Positions 34,039 through 42,085 of a stretch of 64,000 nucleotides of DNA are shown here, piece by piece. Each line of letters opens with the position of its first letter. The first letter of the stretch is position 1. The DNA comes from JABMOV01 sp964654545. GTDB taxonomy: Bacteria > Fidelibacterota > Marinisomatia > Marinisomatales > JABMOV01. The stretch covers positions 76,384 to 140,383 of the forward strand of contig CAZZIU010000005.1 in the NCBI GenBank assembly GCA_964654545.1, given 5' to 3'. The translations under genes and the position numbers were made by a program. Below the pieces are notes generated by a model. That model worked only from the letters and a program-made list of their open reading frames with translations. It was not told where the DNA came from and searched no databases.

Positions 34039-36564
34039 TTAAAAAAATGTTCCAATTATGATAATCACTAATACAACAACCCCTAATGTTAAGAATAGAT
34101 AACCGGCTGTGAAAAACAGGTATTTCATCCATTTTGGTAGTGGTTTTGTCAGCCGCTGTTTGTATTCCTGTTCCGGTAAGTTTTCGTATTCCAATGGACG
34201 TTCATTCTGGAATTGCTCCTCCGTCATCCGTCCAGTGAAAATTACTTCGTCCATAGGGAAAGCTCCAGGTCGCAAATGGGTGTTGAAGAAATGCACAGTA
34301 AATATAAACGCAGTAGCAAGGAGTGCCTCCTCCGAGTGCACGATGTGAGCAGCATTAATAAACCATCCCGGAACCCAACGGGAGAAAAATTCAGGAAACC
34401 AAAGCATTAAGCCTGAGAATCCAATGACTACCATTCCCCAGAAAACAGCGATATAGTCAAATTTTTCCCAATAGGTCCAGCGTCCAAATTTTGGTTCATG
34501 CTTTTTAATGCCGATAAAATAGGCCAGATGCAGCACAAAATCGATGGCGTCCTGTTTATTTGGTATTAGACTATTTGAACCCCAGAAAATTCCTTTATCG
34601 CCACGAATGAAAGCTTTGTATAGCAAAAGAATAAGATGGGTAAGAAATACAAGTGCCAATAAGGATGCACCCACTCGGTGGGCGATTGCCGCAGTACCAA
34701 ATCCTATCACATTATGGACAAACCATGTTGCAGCAGCACTGTGGGAAAATTTTAGTGGTATCCCCGTTGAGGCTAAGGTTAAAAATCCCAAAATCATTCC
34801 AAGATGTAAAAATCGTTCGATTCGTCCAAATCGACGGACTCGGTAAGCAGTTTTTGGTGCTTTTTTAATTGGTCCGTGTTTGATCCGTTTTAACGTTAAT
34901 CGTGTGAGCCAGAGAATCGTATGTGTTCCGAACACAAACAAGACCGATCCCAATAGCCATAGCATGGATACATGGATGATATTGAGAATCGGATTTTCCT
35001 CTTTAACATGGGGCGAATAGTGTTGAAGATAACCAACAAAATTATCCGTAACATTATCATGACATTGGGAACAGGTTTCCTTGATATGTTCTTTTCCAAC
35101 CGTTGATCTTGGGTTGTTGCTTGGTAATATGGAATGGTTGTCATGGCAGGACACACATGTAGCGAATTTTTCCCCCTGATACCCTAATTGATACATTTGA
35201 CCATGATAGGAGGAATTGTAACCATCCACCACATCCGCATTTAACTGAAACTTCATGGTGAATTCACGGTCGCCGTGACATCGACTACATAATTCCACGA
35301 TCGATTGACCGGCAAATTGTTCATCCACTTTTTGGATACGCTCTGTATTGTGGCAGTCTACGCAGGTGGGTGCTTCATCATGTCCCCTAGCCCAGGCAAT
35401 ATAATGAGCCGACATTTCATATTCGGCATTTTTGTCTTCATGGCACTGGATGCATTCCTTTTTGCTGGCCGAAGTGATGGCATGATCTGGGGCCAGAAAA
35501 TGATAGTTATGACAGGCTCCACAATCGGAAACATCTCCACGATCAATTTTCTCTACCTGATTACGATGGATTTCTCCATGAGCTTCTAATTCTCCAACCA
35601 CCAGATTATCTCGATGACAACGCAAACAGACAGCATCGATATTTACGTTGAATATTGATCCTTTTGCAGCACCACTCATATCCGTTTCATGACCCGTATG
35701 ACAAACAACGCAGGTTTCCAGTCTGGGATCATCATTCACTTCCGGACGATGAATGGATTGTTCGTAACCTTTATGGCACGATGTACAAAGAATATCAAGT
35801 CGTGCAACAGAAACCTTGCTCTCAGGATTTCTAGGAGAAAGTACCTTATGGGTGTCATGACAATCAGAACAAACTGGTGCATTAGGATTACCGTGCAATA
35901 ATTGTTGGTAATGCGAGCTCTGATCATAATTAACCACTTTTTCCTCATGGCAACCACGACAGGTTTCTGTAATATGAATCCGCCAATCAGCACCGCTATA
36001 CTCATCCCGTATCTGCTTGTTATGAGGGGAATGGCAGGATACGCACGTTAATTCAGAAGTGGATAATTCCTTATTCCAATGCGCCGATCCATAAAACTCA
36101 TCCAGGATATCCTGGTGACAGACACCACAGACTTTACGCGGTTCACCCTTCCAGGATACTTTATGCCTGCCATGACAATCAGAACACTGCGGTAAAGATG
36201 TATATCCCTTTTGAGCAAGTGGTCGAAAAAATCCCTCAATGAATTCTTCCTGTGCATCTTCATGACAGGAACCACAATCCGGCAGTGGTAATCTTGGATT
36301 ATGGGGGAAGTCATCTACGCCATCTAAATCTTCATGACACTCAATACAGTCGAAGTCTTCATGGGGTGTTCCAATTAAATGATCAGAATTCACATATAGT
36401 GACTTTGGAATTCCATATAAAACTGTCTCCATCATTTCATCGTCATGACACGTTTCGCAAACATCATTTTCTTGCGCCGATACGGAAAGAAGAAGTATAA
36501 TCAGAATACAGAATGTTCTTATCCTGTTTATTGATAGAAATTCGCTCATCTTTTCTTTAATCAT
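34039..36564 (-). CDS. 17-heme cytochrome c fused to membrane cytochrome b (CbcL-like)
   Basis: 841 residues. After a signal sequence (cut near Val-Ser-Ala-Gln, about residue 31) comes a periplasmic domain with 17 CXXCH motifs (about 35-520). A C-terminal membrane part (about 535-840) has a cytochrome b561/HydC-like di-heme pattern, with Arg-Phe-Leu-His-Leu, Ala-His-Arg-Val and Val-His-Phe-Phe-Asn-Thr-His, plus a final extra helix. It is a larger relative in design of the 671-residue fusion at 27036-29051. The ATG at 36549 is an alternative start. A terminator lies just upstream (36590-36621), so this gene probably has its own promoter in that short gap. Confidence 0.9.
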   Translation of the reverse strand: MIKEKMSEFLSINRIRTFCILIILLLSVSAQENDVCETCHDDEMMETVLYGIPKSLYVNSDHLIGTPHEDFDCIECHEDLDGVDDFPHNPRLPLPDCGSCHEDAQEEFIEGFFRPLAQKGYTSLPQCSDCHGRHKVSWKGEPRKVCGVCHQDILDEFYGSAHWNKELSTSELTCVSCHSPHNKQIRDEYSGADWRIHITETCRGCHEEKVVNYDQSSHYQQLLHGNPNAPVCSDCHDTHKVLSPRNPESKVSVARLDILCTSCHKGYEQSIHRPEVNDDPRLETCVVCHTGHETDMSGAAKGSIFNVNIDAVCLRCHRDNLVVGELEAHGEIHRNQVEKIDRGDVSDCGACHNYHFLAPDHAITSASKKECIQCHEDKNAEYEMSAHYIAWARGHDEAPTCVDCHNTERIQKVDEQFAGQSIVELCSRCHGDREFTMKFQLNADVVDGYNSSYHGQMYQLGYQGEKFATCVSCHDNHSILPSNNPRSTVGKEHIKETCSQCHDNVTDNFVGYLQHYSPHVKEENPILNIIHVSMLWLLGSVLFVFGTHTILWLTRLTLKRIKHGPIKKAPKTAYRVRRFGRIERFLHLGMILGFLTLASTGIPLKFSHSAAATWFVHNVIGFGTAAIAHRVGASLLALVFLTHLILLLYKAFIRGDKGIFWGSNSLIPNKQDAIDFVLHLAYFIGIKKHEPKFGRWTYWEKFDYIAVFWGMVVIGFSGLMLWFPEFFSRWVPGWFINAAHIVHSEEALLATAFIFTVHFFNTHLRPGAFPMDEVIFTGRMTEEQFQNERPLEYENLPEQEYKQRLTKPLPKWMKYLFFTAGYLFLTLGVVVLVIIIIGTFF

Positions 36565-36589
36565 GTTATTAAAGTGGAATCAGGAAGGT

Positions 36590-36621
36590 ATAAAAAAGGA
36601 GCTGGAAAATTCCAGCTCCTT
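36590..36621 (-). terminator. Rho-independent terminator after the 4-heme cytochrome gene
   Basis: On the minus strand a perfect 12-bp stem (AAGGAGCTGGAA with its complement, two-base loop) is followed by TTTTTT. It lies five bases after the stop of the tetraheme gene and ends the barrel-cytochrome transcription unit. Confidence 0.88.
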
Positions 36622-36626
36622 ATCGT

Positions 36627-37223
36627 TTATTTTGGACTATAACCTTCCGGAAATTTGTGAGCAATTTTAGAAAAATACTCCTCAAAGTCGAACGAAGTAA
36701 ATGTAGGACTTTCTTCGTTATGACAACTACGACAGGTTTCTTCGTTTGGCAGATGGAAGCCAACTGTAGCTCCATCTACTTCACCAGCATAGATAGCCTT
36801 CATTGTTTTTTTAGATTTATATTCGCTCCCGGGGCCGTGGCAACCTTCACAACCAACACCTTTTAGATATTCCATTAATTTGGCTGCTTTTTTGCCATCT
36901 CTGTCATCGTCGGCCGGATTCCAAAATGCTTCGTCTTTTATTTCAAATCCACCATTTCCGTACCCAGTAGTATGACATTTAACACATTCAGGTGCTTCCC
37001 ACGGACTTGCAGTTAAGCCCTTTTCTTTCGCAATAGCTATTGCCTTTTCTCCTTTTAGTGTTTCAAATGCCTTTGAATGCTGTGACCCTTCCCAAACACC
37101 AAGCTGGGCGCCCTGTTCATCTTTTTTATGGCACATTCCGCATTTTTTCCAACCAACATATTCAAACGGTTGACTATACACCAATCCAATAATGCCAAGT
37201 AAAAGTATGAGTTTTTTTATCAT
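36627..37223 (-). CDS. Tetraheme cytochrome c, c554-like
   Basis: 198 residues with a signal peptide (1-17, ending Val-Tyr-Ser-Gln). Four CXXCH motifs: Cys-Gly-Met-Cys-His near 33, Cys-Val-Lys-Cys-His near 81, Cys-Glu-Gly-Cys-His near 127 and Cys-Arg-Ser-Cys-His near 166. The flanking words Phe-Val/Tyr-Val-Gly-x-x-x-Cys, Ser-Gln-His-Ser-Lys-Ala-Phe and Gly-Val-Gly-Cys-Glu-Gly-Cys-His-Gly-Pro-Gly are typical of the cytochrome c554 family. It is a soluble periplasmic carrier by prediction and the last gene of the barrel-cytochrome unit, with a terminator directly after it. Confidence 0.9.
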   Translation of the reverse strand: MIKKLILLLGIIGLVYSQPFEYVGWKKCGMCHKKDEQGAQLGVWEGSQHSKAFETLKGEKAIAIAKEKGLTASPWEAPECVKCHTTGYGNGGFEIKDEAFWNPADDDRDGKKAAKLMEYLKGVGCEGCHGPGSEYKSKKTMKAIYAGEVDGATVGFHLPNEETCRSCHNEESPTFTSFDFEEYFSKIAHKFPEGYSPK

Positions 37224-37299
37224 AAACGCCTCCTTATTTAAATAATTCTATCCAGTGATAAGATTCTGAAGTTTGATTGATTTAAGTGAAATTGTTGCA

Positions 37300-37818
37300 T
37301 CAATGACATACATCACAAGTAACATAAATCTTATCCGTCTCCGATGTATTTCTTGTGTGGCAGTCTGTACAAAATACACCAACCACATTGATCCTAGGAA
37401 TTGTATTTATATTGGCATGATAATAGTCATGACATACCGAACAACGATTTTCCAAAGAGACGGTTGTGTCTTGATCGGTTAATTTCCGCCAGCGATCTCG
37501 GTTTGCGGTAATTCCATGAAATGCTAACGTATCTAAAGGATTGACCCAATCACTTGATGGATGTCCGGTATTGTTATCGTCATGACATCCGGCACACGAT
37601 ATTCCTGATGTACCACCAGTTAATGACGAGAGATCAGGATCACCATGACAATCCAGACAAGTCTGAACTCCTGTTACTCGAATTTTTGATGTATGAAATA
37701 GATCTGAACCAGGTTCCGCCCACCCGTTGGGATGGAGTTGAAACTCTGCGTTTTCAGTACAACCAATAATCAACATAAAAATGATGGGTGTAAATATTTT
37801 TAGCTTCACGAGTGACAC
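37300..37818 (-). CDS. Pentaheme cytochrome c lipoprotein
   Basis: 172 residues. The signal peptide ends in a lipobox (Leu-Ile-Ile-Gly-Cys, lipidated Cys near residue 20) with Thr-Glu-Asn after it; no Asp at +2, which in enterobacteria favours the outer membrane. Five CXXCH motifs follow, and the last, Cys-Asp-Val-Cys-His, is the exact C-terminus of the protein. The gene overlaps the 11-heme gene by 13 bases. Its position after a predicted barrel and a periplasmic multiheme protein parallels the outer-membrane lipoprotein cytochrome of porin-cytochrome conduits. Surface exposure is not shown by sequence. Confidence 0.88.
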   Translation of the reverse strand: MSLVKLKIFTPIIFMLIIGCTENAEFQLHPNGWAEPGSDLFHTSKIRVTGVQTCLDCHGDPDLSSLTGGTSGISCAGCHDDNNTGHPSSDWVNPLDTLAFHGITANRDRWRKLTDQDTTVSLENRCSVCHDYYHANINTIPRINVVGVFCTDCHTRNTSETDKIYVTCDVCH

Positions 37819-38636
37819 CTCAAGCAGGTTGATTCTTTTTCTTGAATGTGGCAGGATTTACACACCATTGGATAGTCCAATGCTGCAGTTCCATGGCTCC
37901 CACCATCCTGTTTCGCTTTTCCAACCCAGGTTGGTAAACTATGATCTACTGGCATCGGTTTGAATTGACTGTGACAAGTAAAGCAATCACCAATAACGTC
38001 GTGACAGGTTCCACAATCTTTGATCCCAATCCGTGCATCCACGCTATGTTGCAATAAATAATCATTGGCATGATGACGGGGCTCTACCTGTTGATTTGTA
38101 TGGCAGTTATTGCAATAGGTTTCTTCATGGCAGGTTGAACATTTTTCACTGGAGAAATTAGCTAACCCAAGTCCATGAACGGGTAACCAACCGATCGCAT
38201 GGCTTCTTGGTTTATTCACAGAATGACATGCCAAGCAATCACCTTTTTTCCAGGCTGTTGGTGGACTCTGACTATCTTCGGAAGGAAAATAATCGTGACA
38301 ATCAGTACAATTATCACTGAAAGCATTGGTATGAAATTTGTGAGAGAAATTCAAACCACTGGTAGGTTGAAAATCACTATAGGAAAGAGGATCGTTCTCA
38401 TTGGCGTGACACATTCCACAATTGTCATCTTCATCAACTTCATGACAATCAGAACAGACATCCATTGTTGGTAGATATCGCGTATCTAACGTGCGTGCAG
38501 ATTCAATTCCTTCATGACAGGTTTCACATTCAATTTCAGCATCATCAATATGCAGCATATGTGAAAAGGTAATAAAATCACTTTGTGAGAAAACAAAACC
38601 TGTAAACACTAACAGGATAACATTATAACGCCACAT
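37806..38636 (-). CDS. Undecaheme c-type cytochrome, periplasmic
   Basis: 276 residues with a signal peptide (about 1-17, ending Val-Phe-Ser-Gln) and 11 CXXCH motifs spread from about residue 37 to the end; the last (Cys-Leu-Arg-Cys-His-Ser) leaves only one residue after it. Many His residues between motifs can serve as distal ligands. The start overlaps the barrel gene by 14 bases and the stop overlaps the lipoprotein gene by 13, so all three are translationally linked. Heme density (one per 25 residues) is typical of wire-like cytochromes. Confidence 0.9.
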   Translation of the reverse strand: MWRYNVILLVFTGFVFSQSDFITFSHMLHIDDAEIECETCHEGIESARTLDTRYLPTMDVCSDCHEVDEDDNCGMCHANENDPLSYSDFQPTSGLNFSHKFHTNAFSDNCTDCHDYFPSEDSQSPPTAWKKGDCLACHSVNKPRSHAIGWLPVHGLGLANFSSEKCSTCHEETYCNNCHTNQQVEPRHHANDYLLQHSVDARIGIKDCGTCHDVIGDCFTCHSQFKPMPVDHSLPTWVGKAKQDGGSHGTAALDYPMVCKSCHIQEKESTCLRCHS

Positions 38637-39780
38637 GGATTGTTACCCCTCCTCTCCCATCAACTGTATAATATTCATTGGTTGCATACCGATAAAATAC
38701 CCGTAACGATATTGTGTCAATTGGGGACCATTCTACCCATCCGTTTGATCCTTTTGATTGTACTGGCTCGATTAAATCATCTGCTACACTCAGGGCATTC
38801 ATTTCAAGCTTTACGCCTGCTTTGATAGCATCGGTTAATTTCCTCTGATATCCTAATTGACCACCAATTAATGTACTCGTTCCATAATCTGCATAGAGAA
38901 GTGTCATGGTGTATTTCTGATATAAAAACATAGACTGTAAACTTGTGGCACCATCGTCATTGACGCGCGTTGCTAATTGAGTCCAATTGATGAGGGATTT
39001 TGAAAAGTCACTACGGAGTGAGAAAAATACTGTAGGAGGTATGGTAATTGTTTTATCCGACCATGAATAAATTTCATCTATCATGAGTCGTCTTTGTCGT
39101 ACACCAAGAGCAGTTGAGTATTTGCCAAATCGTTTTGATAAATATGTGCGATATGAATGTACTCTGAATTCTGATAAATCATAGGAAAACTGTTGGTTAT
39201 ATGATATTCCAAGCAGATTCAGTGTCCATTGCATTCCAGCTAAAGTATGGACGTTGGTATCAAAATAGTCCTGCCAATAGGATATTTCTCCTTTTTTGTT
39301 GTCGTACATTATAGACCAGGATGCCATCAAGACAGTTTGTTCTGACTTGCCACTGAAATCATAACGTGACTTATTACCCCCACCCACTGTGAGTCTTCCT
39401 AGAGATTTTGCATTCAGATTAATTTTCAATCCATCAAAGCGGAAGTTAAATAATCCACTCCAATGACTAACGCGCCCCAGTTCAAAAGAGTGATTTTTAT
39501 GAGCGATTTTTGCACTAAATAAATAGACCCTAAATGGATTTTCTAAGAAGAGATGTTCTGAACCATACTCAAAGGATGACTGCAGTGAAAACAGGGAATT
39601 GAATTGTTGCTCATAATTAATCAGTGTAAACCAGTGTGTTTCATCTTCCAAACTGCGCATGTGCATACGAGGTGACGCAGCTGATGTTAATACACTGATG
39701 TTTGGTTTTGAAGCATAGGTGCAGGTAATTAAACAGATAATCCCGAAGATAAATAACTTAATATATTTTGATTTTTTCAT
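38623..39780 (-). CDS. Predicted outer-membrane beta-barrel of the cytochrome cluster
   Basis: 385 residues with a signal peptide (about 1-23, ending Thr-Tyr-Ala-Ser). The rest is a regular run of amphipathic strands of about ten residues with aromatic girdles (for example Trp-Phe-Thr-Leu-Ile-Asn-Tyr, Ser-Leu-Gln-Ser-Ser-Phe-Glu-Tyr), turns rich in Asn, Asp and Gly, and a final strand ending Ile-His-Val-Ala-Leu. There is no plug domain or TonB box. The size fits a 16- to 20-strand porin. I recognise no close family. The 14-base overlap with the 11-heme cytochrome gene suggests it may be the sheath of a porin-cytochrome conduit. The 212 bases upstream hold no gene and should carry the promoter. 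Confidence 0.65.
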   Translation of the reverse strand: MKKSKYIKLFIFGIICLITCTYASKPNISVLTSAASPRMHMRSLEDETHWFTLINYEQQFNSLFSLQSSFEYGSEHLFLENPFRVYLFSAKIAHKNHSFELGRVSHWSGLFNFRFDGLKINLNAKSLGRLTVGGGNKSRYDFSGKSEQTVLMASWSIMYDNKKGEISYWQDYFDTNVHTLAGMQWTLNLLGISYNQQFSYDLSEFRVHSYRTYLSKRFGKYSTALGVRQRRLMIDEIYSWSDKTITIPPTVFFSLRSDFSKSLINWTQLATRVNDDGATSLQSMFLYQKYTMTLLYADYGTSTLIGGQLGYQRKLTDAIKAGVKLEMNALSVADDLIEPVQSKGSNGWVEWSPIDTISLRVFYRYATNEYYTVDGRGGVTIHVAL

Positions 39781-39992
39781 ATGAGCTATCCCTTAAGCCG
39801 TGTACCACTAAAAGAGTAATTTCTGATTTCATGATTTAATCGCCATTTGTGTTCAATCATCGGAATTTAACTTTACTGATTATTTTAATTCGGATCAAGA
39901 AGTCATGTTTAGAAGATTGAATTATTTCCTTGTTTACGCAACTTCAAGAAATCTTTTTTCCAGAAACATTTATTCCCTGTTGAAATTCCCGT

Positions 39993-40454
39993 TTATGGAG
40001 TACGCAGTGTCAGTTCAAACATTTCCTTTAGATGTCCGACTTTTCCTGCCGACTTGTATACCTCACAAACTCGGCAATCACCATCAGCGCATTCACGAGA
40101 TGAGGCCGGCAACTGCCAGCACACGGCATTATTGGATCGATAAGCCGGACAATTTTCCCTCTCTTTCACCGAGCAGGGTTTTAATTCCCAGCACGGTATG
40201 AGAGCCAGTAGTCTACGAATCCCGGCAATATTGAGTTTGTGCAAAGTGATTTGACGTCGAATACATGCAATCCATTCCAAATCCGTCTGTGAGTATAATC
40301 TCCGACCAGTATTGGTTTTAAAAGGTAATAACAGACCCTCACGCTCGTATAGTCGTAATGTTTCAGGCGATACACCGATTTTCGCAGCAGCCACACCAAT
40401 CGTGAATACAGGTTCAGCAGGATCAAATGCAATCGAATTTATGAATTCCCCCAT
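39993..40454 (-). CDS. MerR-family regulator with Cys-rich effector tail
   Basis: 153 residues from the ATG at 40454. The MerR winged helix is clear: Gly-Val-Ala-Ala-Ala-Lys-Ile-Gly-Val-Ser-Pro-Glu-Thr-Leu-Arg-Leu-Tyr-Glu-Arg-Glu, then Gly-Arg-Arg-Leu-Tyr-Ser. The coiled-coil part is short. The tail contains seven Cys, starting with Cys-Trp-Glu-Leu-Lys-Pro-Cys, then Asn-Cys-Pro-Ala-Tyr, Val-Cys-Trp, and Cys-x5-Cys-x2-Cys. This could bind an Fe-S cluster, heme or metal; which is not known. It is the same strand as and next to the cytochrome cluster. A 24-bp palindrome lies 60 bases upstream. Confidence 0.88.
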   Translation of the reverse strand: MGEFINSIAFDPAEPVFTIGVAAAKIGVSPETLRLYEREGLLLPFKTNTGRRLYSQTDLEWIACIRRQITLHKLNIAGIRRLLALIPCWELKPCSVKERENCPAYRSNNAVCWQLPASSRECADGDCRVCEVYKSAGKVGHLKEMFELTLRTP

Positions 40455-40513
40455 ATTATTATCCTGTATTTTGAGATACAACAAATTACAGTACTATTAT
40501 ATTATTATCAAGG

Positions 40514-40537
40514 TAAGTGGATAATATTATCCACTTA
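40514..40537. promoter_or_regulatory. 24-bp perfect palindrome, likely operator
   Basis: TAAGTGGATAAT followed by its exact reverse complement, with no spacer, between the divergent MerR-family gene (start 40454) and the polyprenol kinase gene (start 40602). Long dyads in divergent gaps are typical binding sites of MerR-type regulators, which usually control their own promoter. Being AT-rich it could form by chance more easily than a mixed sequence, but 12 bp per arm is long. Confidence 0.6.
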
Positions 40538-40601
40538 AATAATTGTTTTCTATTTAGCACCTATTTGTGAAATAGTCTTAGCTTTTATAAAGTTTTCAAA
40601 G

Positions 40602-42083
40602 ATGGTGAAACAGATAATTCATAGTACATCAGACCTTGCGCTTGCAGGAATTTTTATTCTGGTCATTGGCTTCATTCTTGGTTTGAGTGAGATGTTAAAC
40701 AAAAAAAAGCAGTTGAAAAGTGCAACAACCAGAAAAATGGTGCACATGTCGGTTGGGATTATATCAGCATTTTCACCATGGTATTTTTCGGATTTTAAAA
40801 CAGGTCTGGCAATAGGATTTCTATTTGTAGTTGGAAATTGGCTCCTATTGAAACGAGATTTGTTGGTATCCATTCATCAACATGCACCCAATAATTACGG
40901 TACCGTCTTCTTCCCGGCTGCATTTATGATATTATGTATTGGTTTTTGGAATAAACCAATACTCTTTTCTGCAGCAATGATAGTAATGGCAATTGCAGAC
41001 CCCCTGGCAAGTACCGTTGGACGTCATGTCCGTCGACCAAAAGAATTTTCTATCTGGGAAGATAAAAAAAGCATGGAAGGTACGGTCTTCATGTTTATTG
41101 CATCTTTTCTTTTATTAATGGTGACCTATATACTTGGATCATGGTATATGCATCAGTTACAATATTTACCTTTAGCTGCGCTGATGGGCATTATTGGTTT
41201 GGTTGCGATGATTACTACTTTCGGCGAAATCACAAGTAAAAATGGGTCTGACAATTTTACAATTCCGCTACTGGTCGCTTTTTTTTCAGACTTATTTATT
41301 ATCCAATATAATCTCGATTTGATTTTTCCTATTTTTATTTGGATGGTTGGTTCTTCAATCATCTTCATTTTTTCTGTCAATAAAAGGTGGCTAACAAAAG
41401 ATGGTGCAGTACTTGCATGGATTATGGGTATTATAATTTTTTCTACCCACGGATTGGTTTGGATCATACCACTCTTTGCCTTTTTTATAACTTCATCATT
41501 GCTGACACGAAGCAATAATATTGAATCCGAACATCAAACAAAAAATGGTCGTAACCTATACCAAGTAGCAGCAAATGGTGGAGTAGCTACTGCAATAGCA
41601 ATTTGGAGTTTCACTACCAACAGCGATCGTATAGCGCCACTTTTTCTAGCTGCTATTGCAGCAGCAGCGGCAGACACTTGGGCAACGGAGATTGGTATGC
41701 GGAGTAAGCATCCACCTAGGCATTGTCTCACGTTGAAACCAATGAAAGCGGGTGATTCCGGAGGGATTACAGTACTTGGTATCGTTGGATCACTGTTTGG
41801 CGCAATCCTGATCAGTAGTGTAGGCTTTTTCTTTAATCTGGATCTCCAACAGATGTTGATTATCGCCCTAGCGGGATTGATTGGATCTTTTATGGATTCC
41901 GTCTTGGGTGGAACCATTCAAGCAAAATATCAATGTTCATCGTGTGGACAAATAATTGAACAGACAGTTCACTGTCATCATAAAGCGGAACTAATTTCTG
42001 GATGGAGACCCATTAATAACGATGTTATTAATGGGATAAATACACTTGCCGCTGTTATCCTTGTTTATCTACTCGTCAATTGA
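40602..42083 (+). CDS. Polyprenol/phytol kinase - phytyl-phosphate kinase fusion (VTE5-VTE6-like)
   Basis: 493 residues, about 13 membrane helices. Residues 1-250 match the SEC59/VTE5 kinase family: Arg44-Lys45-x-x-His48, Asp-Pro-Leu-Ala-Ser-Thr-Val-Gly-Arg and Lys-Lys-Ser-Met-Glu-Gly-Thr. Residues 255-493 match DUF92 (VTE6): Asp-Gly-Ala-Val-Leu-Ala, Ala-Ala-Ala-Ala-Asp-Thr-Trp-Ala-Thr-Glu, Asp-Ser-Gly-Gly-Ile-Thr and a late Cys-x-x-Cys with Asn-Asn-Asp. In plants VTE5 phosphorylates phytol and VTE6 makes the diphosphate, so the fusion could carry both steps of isoprenoid-alcohol salvage. The true alcohol is unknown. First gene of a three-gene plus-strand unit. Confidence 0.85.
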   Translation: MVKQIIHSTSDLALAGIFILVIGFILGLSEMLNKKKQLKSATTRKMVHMSVGIISAFSPWYFSDFKTGLAIGFLFVVGNWLLLKRDLLVSIHQHAPNNYGTVFFPAAFMILCIGFWNKPILFSAAMIVMAIADPLASTVGRHVRRPKEFSIWEDKKSMEGTVFMFIASFLLLMVTYILGSWYMHQLQYLPLAALMGIIGLVAMITTFGEITSKNGSDNFTIPLLVAFFSDLFIIQYNLDLIFPIFIWMVGSSIIFIFSVNKRWLTKDGAVLAWIMGIIIFSTHGLVWIIPLFAFFITSSLLTRSNNIESEHQTKNGRNLYQVAANGGVATAIAIWSFTTNSDRIAPLFLAAIAAAAADTWATEIGMRSKHPPRHCLTLKPMKAGDSGGITVLGIVGSLFGAILISSVGFFFNLDLQQMLIIALAGLIGSFMDSVLGGTIQAKYQCSSCGQIIEQTVHCHHKAELISGWRPINNDVINGINTLAAVILVYLLVN

Positions 42084-42085
42084 TC

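Noticed and set aside
39905..40201. Plus-strand 98-codon frame over the MerR tail
   Set aside because: Antisense to the conserved MerR frame, no start signal and no recognisable domain.
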